A stretch of 40,069 bases of DNA, from assembly GCA_003427395.1 (NCBI GenBank), contig BFEA01000115.1, positions 1,980,050-2,020,118 of the forward strand, written 5' to 3'. The stretch is from Chara braunii. Taxonomy: Eukaryota > Streptophyta > Charophyceae > Charales > Characeae. This document shows, one piece after another, positions 31,263 to 40,069 of the stretch. A program made the position numbers and the translations under genes. Below the pieces are notes generated by a model. That model searched no databases and had not been told where the DNA came from. It saw nothing but the letters and a program-made list of their open reading frames with translations. The number at the start of each line of letters is the position of its first letter. The first letter of the stretch is position 1.

Positions 31263-34087
31263 ATGGCTTGTGGTGGGCATGCACTGCGGCAAACTGCCAG
31301 CACAACTTTGGAAAGCATAGACTGTGTGGCATCTAATATACTGCCTAAAGATGAGCTTCCTCCGCCGGACCTACCAATGTTTTCGCAAGACGTTCAAATA
31401 ACTCCAGAATCTCCTGATCATAAAAGGTCCCGGATGGCTGCGTGTGAAGAAACCACATGCGAAAGTGCATCTCCAGCCTTGGGCGGACCAGTGAAAACCT
31501 CTGATGCAGAAGGTTCGGAAGGTCAGGGTAGGGCCGCCTCCGGTGACAGGAACACATCAAATGTAGATCGTATCATGCGGGTGCCGAGAAGTTCGCTACG
31601 AGATTTCGAGTGCACAGGCCTTCTGTTTGGCTAGAGTGATGAAGATGGTTCGGAATCTGGTGCTTCGATGTCATCTGACGCCAACAGTTCTCCGGACAAA
31701 ATTGATCATCCACAACCTTGCGATGATGATGACACTCACCACTACTGTCGCAACAGTATGGAGAGTTATGATGTCATCTCTGATTTTGATGACATTTTCC
31801 CAAAACGATTGTCGTCGGAGAAGCGTCCTTATACTTTCCGTGTCAGAATGCCTCGGTAAAAGAAGATTCTGCAAACAGTTCACAGAAAGCTCACCAAAAA
31901 AGCACTTGCGAGTGTGCGTGGACAAGCTTGTTGTAAACAAGATTGTTGCGCTCGCATGACCATGGAAGACATCAAAGCTGTCCGAAGTGCATATTACTGT
32001 AAGGATCACAAAAGTAGAGATGCATGGTGGGTTGAAACGTTAAAGAGGTTCACCTTCGTGGAAGATGAGAAAGAGATTGTGCAACCTATTGTGGGGAAAA
32101 GAAAGGTGTGCATTAGTGCATGGTGTTTCACACAGGGTGTGTGCAGGAATACATTTTTGAAAATGAGGGCGACTTTGTTAAAAGGTTATATTATGCCGGA
32201 GCATGGCAGCACTGGACTCAGACGCACATCTGCAACATATGCGACGATGTTCGGCAAACTAAACTCCTTTGTGCATGACAATGGAGATTCCATGTCCAAT
32301 GACATGAGGATCAAAGATGGAGAATCACGAGTGGTTTTGAGATTGCCTGCTTGCTATAATAAGGTTGACATTTATAAGTTGTTGAAGTCACAATTTGACA
32401 ATCTGGGCGTCCCTTCTGTTTCTCTCCAAGTTTTCTATAACATGTGGATAACACACTTCTGGCATGTGAAATTCCATGAAGTTGATCAAAACTTTACGAA
32501 ATGCGAGACGTATGTTGAGTTCAAAGAATATATCAATTCTGCGAAGTTCGTACGTGTGCGTGATTATTTCCTTTCAGAACGCGACAAACACTTGGATTTG
32601 CAGCTCCAACACCGTGATGCTTATGAGGTGTGGAAGGATGAGTCGAAGAGACCAGGTTCCAACAGTTTATGCATCATTATTGACGGTATGGACCAAAGCA
32701 AGACGAGTATTCCACACTTTGGCGGAGAAAACAAGTCGAAGACATTCACGAATATTCCAATGATGAAAACAAATTTAACATCTATTATCGCACACAGCCA
32801 TTGGCGATAAGCGACTTACCTCCTAAATTAAGGATACAAGCCGACAAATGCTGGAGAGAAAACAAAAACAAATACGTTTTGATTCTGGCCGCAATTTTGG
32901 TGAAATTTGGCTTCTGCAAAGAAATCGAATTCGGTTTTATGTTGGTAGGGCATACACATACGGACGTTGATGCCACTTTCAGTCATTTCTCTCACAAACT
33001 GAAAATGCACGATGCTTATACCATGCTTGACCTGTTCAAACTCGTTGTCAGTTCCTAAAAAGAGCGTCCTTTGTGCACATTCATGGATGAAATTGCTGAC
33101 TAGCGGGGAGCTGTTAAGCCCTTCCTGGTCAACAAACTGACCGGTCATACAAAACCACATTTATTTAGGTTTTATATGGAGGATGACAATCCTGTGTTCC
33201 AGTGGAAAGAGTGTTGCACTTCTCCAAATTGGTCTTCTCCGGTCTTTTGCTTTAAATAAGATGAAAATAAAGCATATGCTGGACCCGAATGACCATTCGA
33301 ACCTTCACTTGTTCTCCCGTCACCTATTCGACCTATTACAGAAACATCACGTGGTCAACCCGCTAAGGATAAGAATTCGGATTTCAAATAAGGAATTGAA
33401 GGCGTGAAGACGTTTGTTGAGTGGTTGAAAAACAAGCGGCACGAGTGGTTGGGAATGGAAGATGAGGTTAACTTCACAAAGGAGAGTGCTCTTTCACACT
33501 GGAAAACTTTCCTGAACACAATCAAGCAAAATTATGGGTCTGGCTTTGCGAAAACATCACTCAAGGCTGACTTTTGGCCCTCGCGGGAGAGAATTATGAA
33601 GGACGATGCTGAGGATATTGATATTGCCTTCCTCTTGCAGAGCAATGAGTATAAGGAGTTGTTGTTCGCTGGGCCAGCCAATGAGCGTCCAAAAGCAGAG
33701 CTCAACCCGGTTGTGGATGTCGAAAAGGGTCAATTCGTTATCTTGCGTCCTTCGCAAGATGATATCGATCAGGAAGTTCCCGTGTGGATGGGTAGAGTCA
33801 TTTCTAATATTGACAACGATAGGAAGTCGCCTGCTTTCAATCATGTTCTTATTCAATATTGGATGCCACAACCTGTCGTTAAAAGTTTTTCTATGCAATA
33901 TGCAAATGCATGAAAAAATATATGGAAGAAAGACAGCACAACAGCACAGCAGTGGCAACACGTGAACTGTGTTTTGTGGAGTTGGTCATCAAGGACGTTG
34001 CATTTGGAAAATGGAGTGCACATTCCCAAATCGGTCAGAGAGAAAGCCTTGGCATGTCTTTCACTTCCAGATGGTGAAGACCAATAG
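31263..34087 (+). pseudogene. DDE-type transposase-like gene, broken
   Basis: One frame runs from ATG 31263 to about 32800. It has an acidic Ser-rich N-terminus, a Cys-rich segment (CCKQDCC near 31926) and WWVETLKRF, then GKRKVCISAWCFTQGV. The acidic-triad candidates are D in IDGMDQSKTSIPHF (32682), D in QADKCWRENKNKY (32843) and D in GHTHTDVDATF (32963). This order recalls a widespread eukaryotic transposase-like family (Pfam DUF7869, from memory). The frame changes once near 32800, where roughly 40 residues usual in the family seem absent. It then stays in one frame to TAG 34087 (KSVREKALACLSLPDGEDQ). Stops: 31632 TAG, 31857 TAA, 33056 TAA, 33101 TAG (a Trp position), 33257 TAA, two more, and 33911 TGA. 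It cannot make an intact protein. Confidence 0.6.
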
Positions 34088-34268
34088 GATAAGTCGCTGA
34101 GAAAACCTCATTTCGTGCGTGTTGGTGTACCATTTACTTGTCATTGAGCTTCCATTCATATATAGTTACACTATATATCATTGGCTTGCCTTTTACTTCC
34201 CTATGATGAAGATTAGTAGACTTTAAGTACGTCGTTGAGAAGAGGTAATCATATTTCATTCGAATGTT

Positions 34269-34943
34269 TTGCTGTATCAATTAGTTATCATTGAGCTTCT
34301 GTATTTCATGTGTTGGAGAATGGTTCATTCAACGACTGGATGGCCGCCAAGCAATATGGTGTGGGGCAGAAATGTATGGCATGATATGGGGTTTATCTTT
34401 TTCACACCTGAAGTTGTTTTCGAGGGTGCAGTACTCAGTGTCAGAGGTGTGGATGTCGCACCGGATTGCTGGGAGCATTATCCTCGACAATGTTTGTATA
34501 TTTATGGTCGTAGGTGTTGTGGAACAAGAGAATATCCGCGAGAAGTGCTCGCACCGTATTCAGAATTGTACTATTTAGCAGTGAAGTTATACCACAACAA
34601 CTTCAAGGTGATGACCTTGTACTGTGCAGCGTCAAGTATCCAAGGGCGCTGCAAACTTTCTTTTCTTATTCATAATGATCATTCTAGAAGTGCAAACATA
34701 TCCAATGCACATGACATCGACGGACGAAGACATGAAGCATTTGGAAGGAGGATCATGGACCAACCATCGCTCAAAGCACTCTTGGATGGGCTCGTGGACA
34801 CAACGATTACATATGTACGAAGTCTTCTGCTGCGAGAGTATGAAGTCACAGAAACTTACGTAGAGTACAAGGATCCCACGTTCGATGGGCACAATGAGAC
34901 GAGCACTGTAGAAGATTGGACAATTCACATGAGGAGAGCGTGA
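34269..34943 (+). CDS. hypothetical ORF, 224 aa
   Basis: An open frame with no domain I recognise, 180 bases after the end of the transposase-like gene on the same strand. It is rich in aromatic residues and Cys. Frames beside it are also partly open. It could be an accessory gene or decayed exon of the same element, or chance. Confidence 0.25.
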   Translation: MLYQLVIIELLYFMCWRMVHSTTGWPPSNMVWGRNVWHDMGFIFFTPEVVFEGAVLSVRGVDVAPDCWEHYPRQCLYIYGRRCCGTREYPREVLAPYSELYYLAVKLYHNNFKVMTLYCAASSIQGRCKLSFLIHNDHSRSANISNAHDIDGRRHEAFGRRIMDQPSLKALLDGLVDTTITYVRSLLLREYEVTETYVEYKDPTFDGHNETSTVEDWTIHMRRA

Positions 34944-34949
34944 AATTAT

Positions 34950-35520
34950 CACGCAGATCGTGTTAATATGTCCATTACGTACCTATATCTGATTCAAGTA
35001 GCCTTAGAATATCGTTTTGAAGTGTTATCTAGCAGTGCCTAGAAGTCGATTTCAATTATAGTCAACTTTGACGAAAATTTTGACAATGTGTAATTTTAAG
35101 AGTTCATAGACGCACCATTGAGCTGATGTAAGTGGCACTGCTTTGCTTTTAATATAATTGCCAATGGAATTTTGCATTAAATTTTCCTTCCACGGTCTCC
35201 ATATGAAGGGTGTTCTTATAATTTGAAGCAACTTAAGGTCTAAAACTTGGACTTTGGAGAGTTGCTCTTTGTTTGAATGTGTCATGGGTTTTACAAATTT
35301 CGCATATCTTCTTTCCTTCGCATATGATGTTATTTTTTTCGTTTATATTCTAATAATTTCGACACTTCTCTGCTCCAGGTTTACATTGTGCCGGAATATT
35401 AAAATCCTATTTTTTTTGTTCTACAATTTACCTTTTGTTCGGTTACTTCGCTCATTTCATTATGTTCACTTTTTACAAAACAGTTCATTTTTAACGAAAA
35501 CGCCGTTATAGTCAATTACA
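34950..35520. other. no gene; AT-rich
   Basis: T-rich non-coding sequence without a recognised repeat. Confidence 0.4.
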
Positions 35521-35524
35521 ACCC

Positions 35525-35905
35525 TCAGTTTCTCTTAAACCAGCAGTCGCGCCGACTTTTCCATAACCCCTCTTGCCAACCCATACTCCCTGTACGCTTT
35601 TCGAAATGCTTTTGCCCGACTTTCCTAGCAAGGATCATCCCCTCCTCCCTTCCAAGCAATCTGAAGGCACCACTTAAGCAATTCACCACCGCATCTACAG
35701 TGGACGGCGACACCATTGGTTCACCATCACTATCGGTAGTCCGGCACCTGCTCTCAATTTCCACTAACCATTGGCTACTTAGGAAGGATAGAACATCCAA
35801 ATCATTGCACCTCGTGCAACTCCTGCCCACTCCATTTCGTTCTAAGCAACTGTTGTACTCCAGCTCTTGCGGTTGGTACCTATTCGGTGGTTTCCAATTC
35901 AACAA
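35525..35905 (-). pseudogene. possible tyrosine recombinase N-terminal fragment
   Basis: The minus-strand frame contains VLSFLSSQWLVEIESRCRTT, then MVSPSTVDAVVNCLSGAFRL and LGREEG. This order (a length-variable helix, then S-P-S-T-V plus a hydrophobic helix, then LGR) recalls the SAM-like core-binding domain of tyrosine recombinases in Crypton/DIRS-type elements. The catalytic domain with its R...HxxR...Y residues is not present and the frame stops soon after, so this would be a fragment. I hold this loosely. Confidence 0.3.
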
Positions 35906-35999
35906 TCACTTCAGCCATTGACAAGACACCGGGACCTTTCAGACATTTCAATCCAACCGTCTCTCGGAGGTTTCTTTTACTCTGATCTTCAGTTTCGAT

Positions 36000-37110
36000 G
36001 TTGGGCCTACTTTCTAAAAATCTAGATTTCTTCAATTTTCAAGATCTACGGATGCGTGCTCGTGGAAGTAAGATCGGCGAAGGGGTTAAGCGGAACTCAC
36101 CCTGCGGGAAGGAGCCCCTCGGAGGACCGCCACTAGAACCGGGAGCAGCGAGTGTAGATGTAATCGACACAGGACCGCTCGCTGCAGGCTGGTTTGTCTC
36201 ACGCGGAGCGGCTTGGAGATTTCGTCCGCCAGCAGCTGCGCCCATCGCATAGGCGAGCCTGCAGTCACAACACAGGCACCAGCTTGCTCAGAGGCCGAGT
36301 TGTTTTCCTCGCCAGATTTGGTGAAGCGGACCCGCCCACCCTTGATTTCCCGCGGTGTGTGGGCCTGCGGCCCCAACTCTATGACTCACTTCTGAGCAAT
36401 TGGGCATCATCAAGGCTTGGTGTTTTTTCTATTTTATCTCGACTGGACCCAGGCAAGAGTATTGAATTTTCTCCTTGTACACATATTTTGGTGAGTAGTG
36501 GAGCCAGACCCTATACCTCATGGGGATGACTATTCCTCGTACCAAAATCCAAACCGGGGGTAGCAAACCCCACAGATTTTGGCCAAAAAACAAGGGCCTT
36601 GTCTGAGTACGCCCTGGGTAGGCCGACGATGGGCTGACCTCGTTTGTGGAAGAAAGGAGGTTCAAATTAAAATAAATAAAAATAGAAAAGGAAGAATGGC
36701 ATGGTGGAGGGCAGCTACATTTGCCTGCTTTTGCTTTTGTTTTGTCCTCTTCTTCCATCCAGGTAAGAAGCCCTTCGAGTGTTTATTATTATTTATCGTT
36801 ATTATAAGTTGCCTTTCTCTTTCGGCCCTCCAACTCTCTGTCGTTCTGAGTCCACCATAGAGTTGGGCAATGCCTGCTTTTTCCATGTCTTAGCGAAGGA
36901 AGGCCCTATGTGTCTAAGATCAAGTGTATACACGCACGCTGCATCTTTTGTTTGCGTGTATAATGTCGCAGACAGATAGGTCTTCAGATGTTTCAGTGCA
37001 TACTCGCACAGGCAGTTGCATGAGCGTACCTGAGCACTCATTTTGCGGCCGGACCTGCATGAATATGACCTCAACTACGTCCAGAAGTTGGTAGAAAAAG
37101 TCCTCAGATA
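36000..37110. other. no recognised gene
   Basis: 36060-36400 is GC-richer with open frames on both strands but no family match. 36540-36600 contains AAAATCC and AGATTTT flanking GGGGGTAGCAAACCCC, a small stem-loop. Confidence 0.35.
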
Positions 37111-37217
37111 GATAGAAAAACGATGACTGTCCAGCAGAACCCCCCGATAGAAAAACGATGACTGTCCAGCAGAACCCCCCGATAGAAAAACGATGACTGT
37201 CCAGCAGAACCCCCCCC
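37111..37217. repeat. 35-bp tandem repeat, three copies
   Basis: Units start at 37111, 37146 and 37181, each GATAGAAAAACGATGACTGT followed by CCAGCAGAAC and a C run. They are identical except for the length of the C run, so recent. Confidence 0.95.
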
Positions 37218-37499
37218 GACACCGAGGACTGGCGGGATTTCTCTTTGGGCATTTGGGTATTCGCCGCTGTCAGCCGCTATCTGCGGCATATGTACGGCAA
37301 GTACATTTATATTTATCTGCGTATACTAAAATGTAGACCTAAAATGTAAAATTGCTAAACCTACCAGGTAGACCTAGAATGAATCCACCCAAAAAGTGGA
37401 CCACATTCCTGCTAAGCCGCCGCTCGACTCCCCGCCCGCCATGGCACTCGTAGGGGAGAGGGCTTCTGCTAGAACAAGTTCGCTACCGGTAGTTGCCGC

Positions 37500-37555
37500 C
37501 AACATGTGGAATGCACATGGACAGGAAACCTGTCCAGATGCATTCAAACATGTTG
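37500..37555. repeat. 56-nt hairpin
   Basis: CAACATGT...ACATGTTG outer arms, GGAATGCA...TGCATTC middle arms and TGGACAGG-AAA-CCTGTCCA at the tip give about 23 pairs with one 2x2 internal loop and a small bulge. It could be the end of a small transposon or a hairpin RNA. Confidence 0.7.
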
Positions 37556-37606
37556 CCGGATGACGAGTAGTGCAACCAGACCCTAAGGCTGCGCCGGCAG
37601 CCTTCC

Positions 37607-37648
37607 CGCCATGACTCTAAGGGCCTCGCCGCCATTACTCTAAGGGCG
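37607..37648. repeat. 22-bp tandem duplication
   Basis: CGCCATGACTCTAAGGGC and CGCCATTACTCTAAGGGC follow each other. Confidence 0.75.
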
Positions 37649-37659
37649 TACTCACACTA

Positions 37660-37887
37660 GCTCTTTTTTTAATGTATCTTACGGAATTTATGGCAGAGCC
37701 GGGATGCATCTGACAGCAACTACCCCCCCAAATCAGAAAAGAAGTCGTGGTGTGAGTCTGCCGTGAGCAGTTGAAGATGATCTCCAAGTGGCGAGAGGTC
37801 AGGCCGCAAGTCAACATCACTTCCCTCCATATGGTAGTAACTGAGGGACTCGTTCTCGTTCTGCATTTATGGGCCTCGCCGCAACAC
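37660..37887. other. no gene
   Basis: Short non-coding stretch before the T run at 37888-37908. Single Ns at 37909 and 37912 mark uncertain homopolymer sequence. Confidence 0.4.
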
Positions 37888-38003
37888 TTTTTTTTTTTTT
37901 TTTTTTTTNTTNTTCTCTCAATTTCACCTCACACTACCCATCTACCACTACTCTTTTTTTTTCTTTTCTGTTTTTGTTTTTTGTTTTTTTGTTTTGTTTT
38001 TTT

Positions 38004-38091
38004 CGTGTGGTCCGATGGACCACGGATCAGATACTATGCTGATCAGAACAGATACTACACTTGATCTTAGACAAAAGGAAGAGGAAGGTAT
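38004..38091 (-). pseudogene. U2 snRNA: U2 snRNA 5'-half retrocopy with A-rich tail
   Basis: Read on the minus strand from 38091: ATACCTTCCTC, CTTTTG, then CTAAGATCAAGTGTAGTATC with the branch-point-pairing GTAGTA intact, then CTGTTCTGATCAG. Stem IIa is GATCAG/CTGATC and stem IIb GTGGTCC-ATC-GGACCAC; both differ from the plant U2 I remember, but the changes pair. Stem I is damaged (CTTCC-TTTT-GTCTAAG). After CACACG, where U2 should reach its Sm site, the sequence turns into an A/C-rich tail (minus strand, 38003 to about 37952). U2 pairs with the intron branch point in the spliceosome; this copy is truncated and most likely retroposed. Confidence 0.8.
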
Positions 38092-38128
38092 TGCTACTCC
38101 TAATAGTAGGCACTCACCAGGCGTGATG
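38092..38128 (-). other. 37-nt extension 5' of the U2-like sequence
   Basis: Between the U2 5' end and a 21-nt T run (minus strand). It contains CTACT...AGTAG, a small stem. Its origin is unclear; it may be flanking DNA or part of a chimeric retroposon. Confidence 0.3.
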
Positions 38129-38149
38129 AAAAAAAAAAAAAAAAAAAAA
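38129..38149. repeat. A21 run
   Basis: Pure A tract between the U2-like sequence and the SINE. Confidence 0.95.
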
Positions 38150-38155
38150 GAAATC

Positions 38156-38560
38156 CAGCGGCCTAGCTCAGTTGGTAAGGCACGCAAGTGGCATTCAGGA
38201 CGTCTTGGGTTCAATCCCCATTGGCCTCATGCACCTTCCTGGGCAAGCTTGGCGCCGGCCACCTAGAGATATGCCGTTGGTCCCCGAGTGGCATTGAGCT
38301 GATGTTCACAGGGGGAGGGGGACGGGACCACCACCTGAGGGGAGGCACAGTGACTGGCCCATCGAAGAAGCTAAGCTCGGTCCTGATGCTACCGGCTGAC
38401 CCCTGGCCGGTATCGGTCACATACCATGCTGTAGCAGTTATCGCACCTGCTGGTGGGTGCAGCTCCCGCATGTTCCCTCGTTGGAGGCTTGAGCACGGAT
38501 GAGGCTGCTACGGGGCTCCCCGTAATACTATAATGATAATGACAATTAAAAAGGCCTGAA
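38156..38560 (+). mobile_element. tRNA-derived SINE
   Basis: The head has an RNA polymerase III A box (TAGCTCAGTTGG, 38164-38175) and B box (GGTTCAATCC, 38208-38217). A T-arm TGGG-TTCAATC-CCCA and a partial D-arm are present, but no clean cloverleaf, as usual for SINE heads. A GC-rich tRNA-unrelated body follows to about 38520, ending in TAATACTATAATGATAATG. An A-rich stretch (38582-38623) follows. Apparent ORFs are not coding. It would depend on a LINE for movement. Confidence 0.7.
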
Positions 38561-38639
38561 AGGCCGTCCTGTCCAAATTTGACACGTAATAAAAAGGTAA
38601 AAAAAGAAAACCAAAAAAAAAAAAGACAGAAATATGGTG

Positions 38640-39225
38640 GGTGGGTGCATCGTTCCATGATCGAACGGAAGATTCGTTCTGGTTTTGCACGTTTGGTGAG
38701 GGAGGGACTTCGTTCCGTCGTCTCCGCCGCACCCTCTCTGGGCGTTACTGCCCCCTACCGCTGGGGTGCGACCCTCGCGGCGCCTCCAGCGCCAAGGATT
38801 CGCAAGGATCGCTTGGGGCTCTTTAGGACGAATACGGTCGACATTGACGACCAGATTCATTTACAAAAGTGCTGTGGGTCACCAAGCTCATGTGGCTCAC
38901 GGCCTCTCCGCATCGCTGCCCAAAAGAAAAAAAAAAAAAAGAAATAAAAAAGAAAGACAAAAAAAAGAAAAAATAAATAGCGGCCGCATCTGTCGACATT
39001 CTTTCGTACCATACGTTCCCCATTTCGCATATTTGGTGAGCGGTGCGGTGAGGCCCTGAATGACACACCCACATTCTTTCGTACAGCCGCCGTGAACTGT
39101 TGATAAGGAGATCTGAGCTCGAGTCCTGCAGAGTGAAATGACTCGGAATTGCATTTGCATGGGCCCGATCAGTTCGTCGAGGATGATACCTCAAAACAAA
39201 AAAGACAAAAAACCAAAAAGAAGGT
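38640..39225. other. A-tailed modules, possible further retroposons
   Basis: Two GC-richer modules, 38640-38925 and 38978-39193, each end in an A-rich tract (38924-38977 and 39193-39223). ACATTCTTTCGTAC is directly repeated at 38996-39009 and 39071-39084. They resemble SINE-like inserts, but no promoter boxes convinced me. Confidence 0.35.
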
Positions 39226-39832
39226 GCTGTGGGAGTATATGCCCTGATCGGACTCCGGAGTGGAACGGGGTCAAGGCCCCGCTTGCTCGGATTAAGAGAT
39301 ACTGACCGTAGATAGCAAAGATCAACGACCGAATTCTCCTAATTTGCGCAGGTGGGACCTAGCCCCGGGGGAGGACCATAGGTTGACGTCCAGAACTTGG
39401 GCTTGCGAGGTCGGTCCACAAGGGAGGTGTGTCCGTGTTCGTGGTGTGCCTGCGGCGGCCGTACGCCCCGCGGTTGAGGGCGGGCTGGAGGTGCAGGAGC
39501 AGCGGGTGGTGGTGCGGGCAACGGGACCAGAGAAGCGCCCCGGTTCCTTGCGCGCGCCGACGGTTCATCTTCGCGGAAGGAAGGGAGAAAACGGGGCGGC
39601 CCTGCCGGCGAAGGGAGGAGGAGGAGGGAAGACGTGGACGAAGGACATCATCTGGCGGGGTCTTTCCGGTGAGTCTCGCGGAGCCACGTGGCTTCATGAC
39701 TGGGTGTCGTGCCAGTTGTTTTTAGTACCTCGCTGGAATCGGGTCGGGTGTCTCGTTGCCGTGGCCGATCTGTCTTTTCATCGCCTGCTCCATCGCTATT
39801 CCTTGCTGCGCCGTACGCTCCCGCGATTTGCG

Positions 39833-39834
<2 letters not shown>
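39226..39834. other. no recognised gene; GC-rich open frames
   Basis: ORFs on both strands overlap heavily here and run into microsatellites; no domain recognised. Confidence 0.35.

Positions 39835-39883
<49 letters not shown>
39835..39883. repeat. (GA)n microsatellite
   Basis: About 24 uninterrupted GA units. Confidence 0.95.
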
Positions 39884-39885
<2 letters not shown>

Positions 39886-39930
39886 TTCTGTGTGTACGGG
39901 TGTCTCTGTGCGCTTACCGCTGTGTGCGTA

Positions 39931-39997
39931 TGCACACACACACACGCACACACACGCACGCACACACACACACACGCACACCCACACACGCACACGC
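39931..39997. repeat. interrupted (CA)n microsatellite
   Basis: CA repeats with periodic CG interruptions, ending at the adapter junction. Confidence 0.9.
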
Positions 39998-40035
39998 CTG
40001 TCTCTTATACACATCTAGATGTGTATAAGAGACAG
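39998..40035. other. Nextera mate-pair junction adapter (artificial)
   Basis: Same 19+19 nt head-to-head Tn5 mosaic end as at 5493-5530: CTGTCTCTTATACACATCT (39998-40016) then AGATGTGTATAAGAGACAG (40017-40035). Not genomic. Confidence 0.98.
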
Positions 40036-40069
40036 CGTCTGTGGAGGCAAAATTGTCACTCCCCTTCTT
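40036..40069 (+). repeat. 34-nt copy of 26301-26334, joined by the adapter
   Basis: All 34 bases after the adapter are identical, on the same strand, to 26301-26334 at the 5' edge of the Ulp1-like gene. This is the left end of a circularised mate-pair fragment whose right end is 39997, so it is an artefact and not a second genomic copy. Confidence 0.95.

Noticed and set aside
23760-34087. Reassigned stop codons (TAA/TAG as Gln) instead of pseudogenes
   Set aside because: TGA also interrupts the frames, some TAGs sit at Trp positions, and frameshifts, a deletion and a 37-bp duplication are present. Decay explains all of this.
39150-39157. Octamer ATTTGCAT as an snRNA promoter element
   Set aside because: Eight bases occur by chance; there is no snRNA gene downstream.

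Overview
The window reads as nuclear DNA of a large, repeat-rich green-lineage genome. It has long CT, CA, GA and AT/TG microsatellites, plant-type LTR retrotransposon remains (a near-perfect initiator-Met primer binding site and a chromodomain integrase), a tRNA-derived SINE, a U2 snRNA fragment, GT-AG introns and N-gaps. A streptophyte alga such as Chara is my best guess, from the look of the repeats and protein families only; nothing here proves it. I found no intact protein-coding gene. Every recognisable coding sequence is broken by stops, frameshifts or deletions.

Layout. 1-5492: homopurine/homopyrimidine tracts and AT-cored palindromes that recur in inverted orientation at 5310-5492, enclosing a decayed Ty3/gypsy chromovirus integrase (1746-3144). 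5493-5530: an Illumina Nextera mate-pair junction adapter, so 5492 and 5531 are not true neighbours. 5531-9700: low-complexity sequence with little recognisable. 10561-12480: PBS, gag, CCHC knuckle and protease remains of a second LTR element. 12500-16320: AT-rich DNA, microsatellites and a 350-bp gap. 16900-21000: non-coding sequence with a diverged 1.4-kb tandem duplication, intron-like segments and three arrays of hairpins. Within each array the hairpins keep a conserved core while both stem arms change together. 21600-23040: duplicated leader, AT/TG microsatellite and a block shared with the gypsy-flanking region.

23760-34087 holds three decayed genes that may belong to one large mobile element. 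On the minus strand are a Ulp1-like cysteine protease (23760-26299) and a long protein with a ParB-like N-terminal domain and a methyltransferase-like C-terminal part (26390-29605). Divergent on the plus strand is a DDE-type transposase-like gene (31263-34087). About 1.1 kb of tandem and inverted GTCGTGTTC/GAACACGAC repeats lies between the ParB-like and transposase genes. 34269-40069 holds a possible tyrosine-recombinase fragment, a hairpin, a U2 snRNA 5'-half retrocopy, a SINE, A-rich retroposon-like modules, and a second mate-pair junction. The 34 bases after that junction copy 26301-26334, as expected for a circularised fragment of about 13.7 kb.

Most interesting: the covarying hairpin arrays (17.7-20.8 kb), the ParB/methyltransferase-like plus Ulp1 plus transposase neighbourhood, the U2 fragment with compensatory stem changes, and the two adapter junctions, which limit which long-range statements can be trusted.
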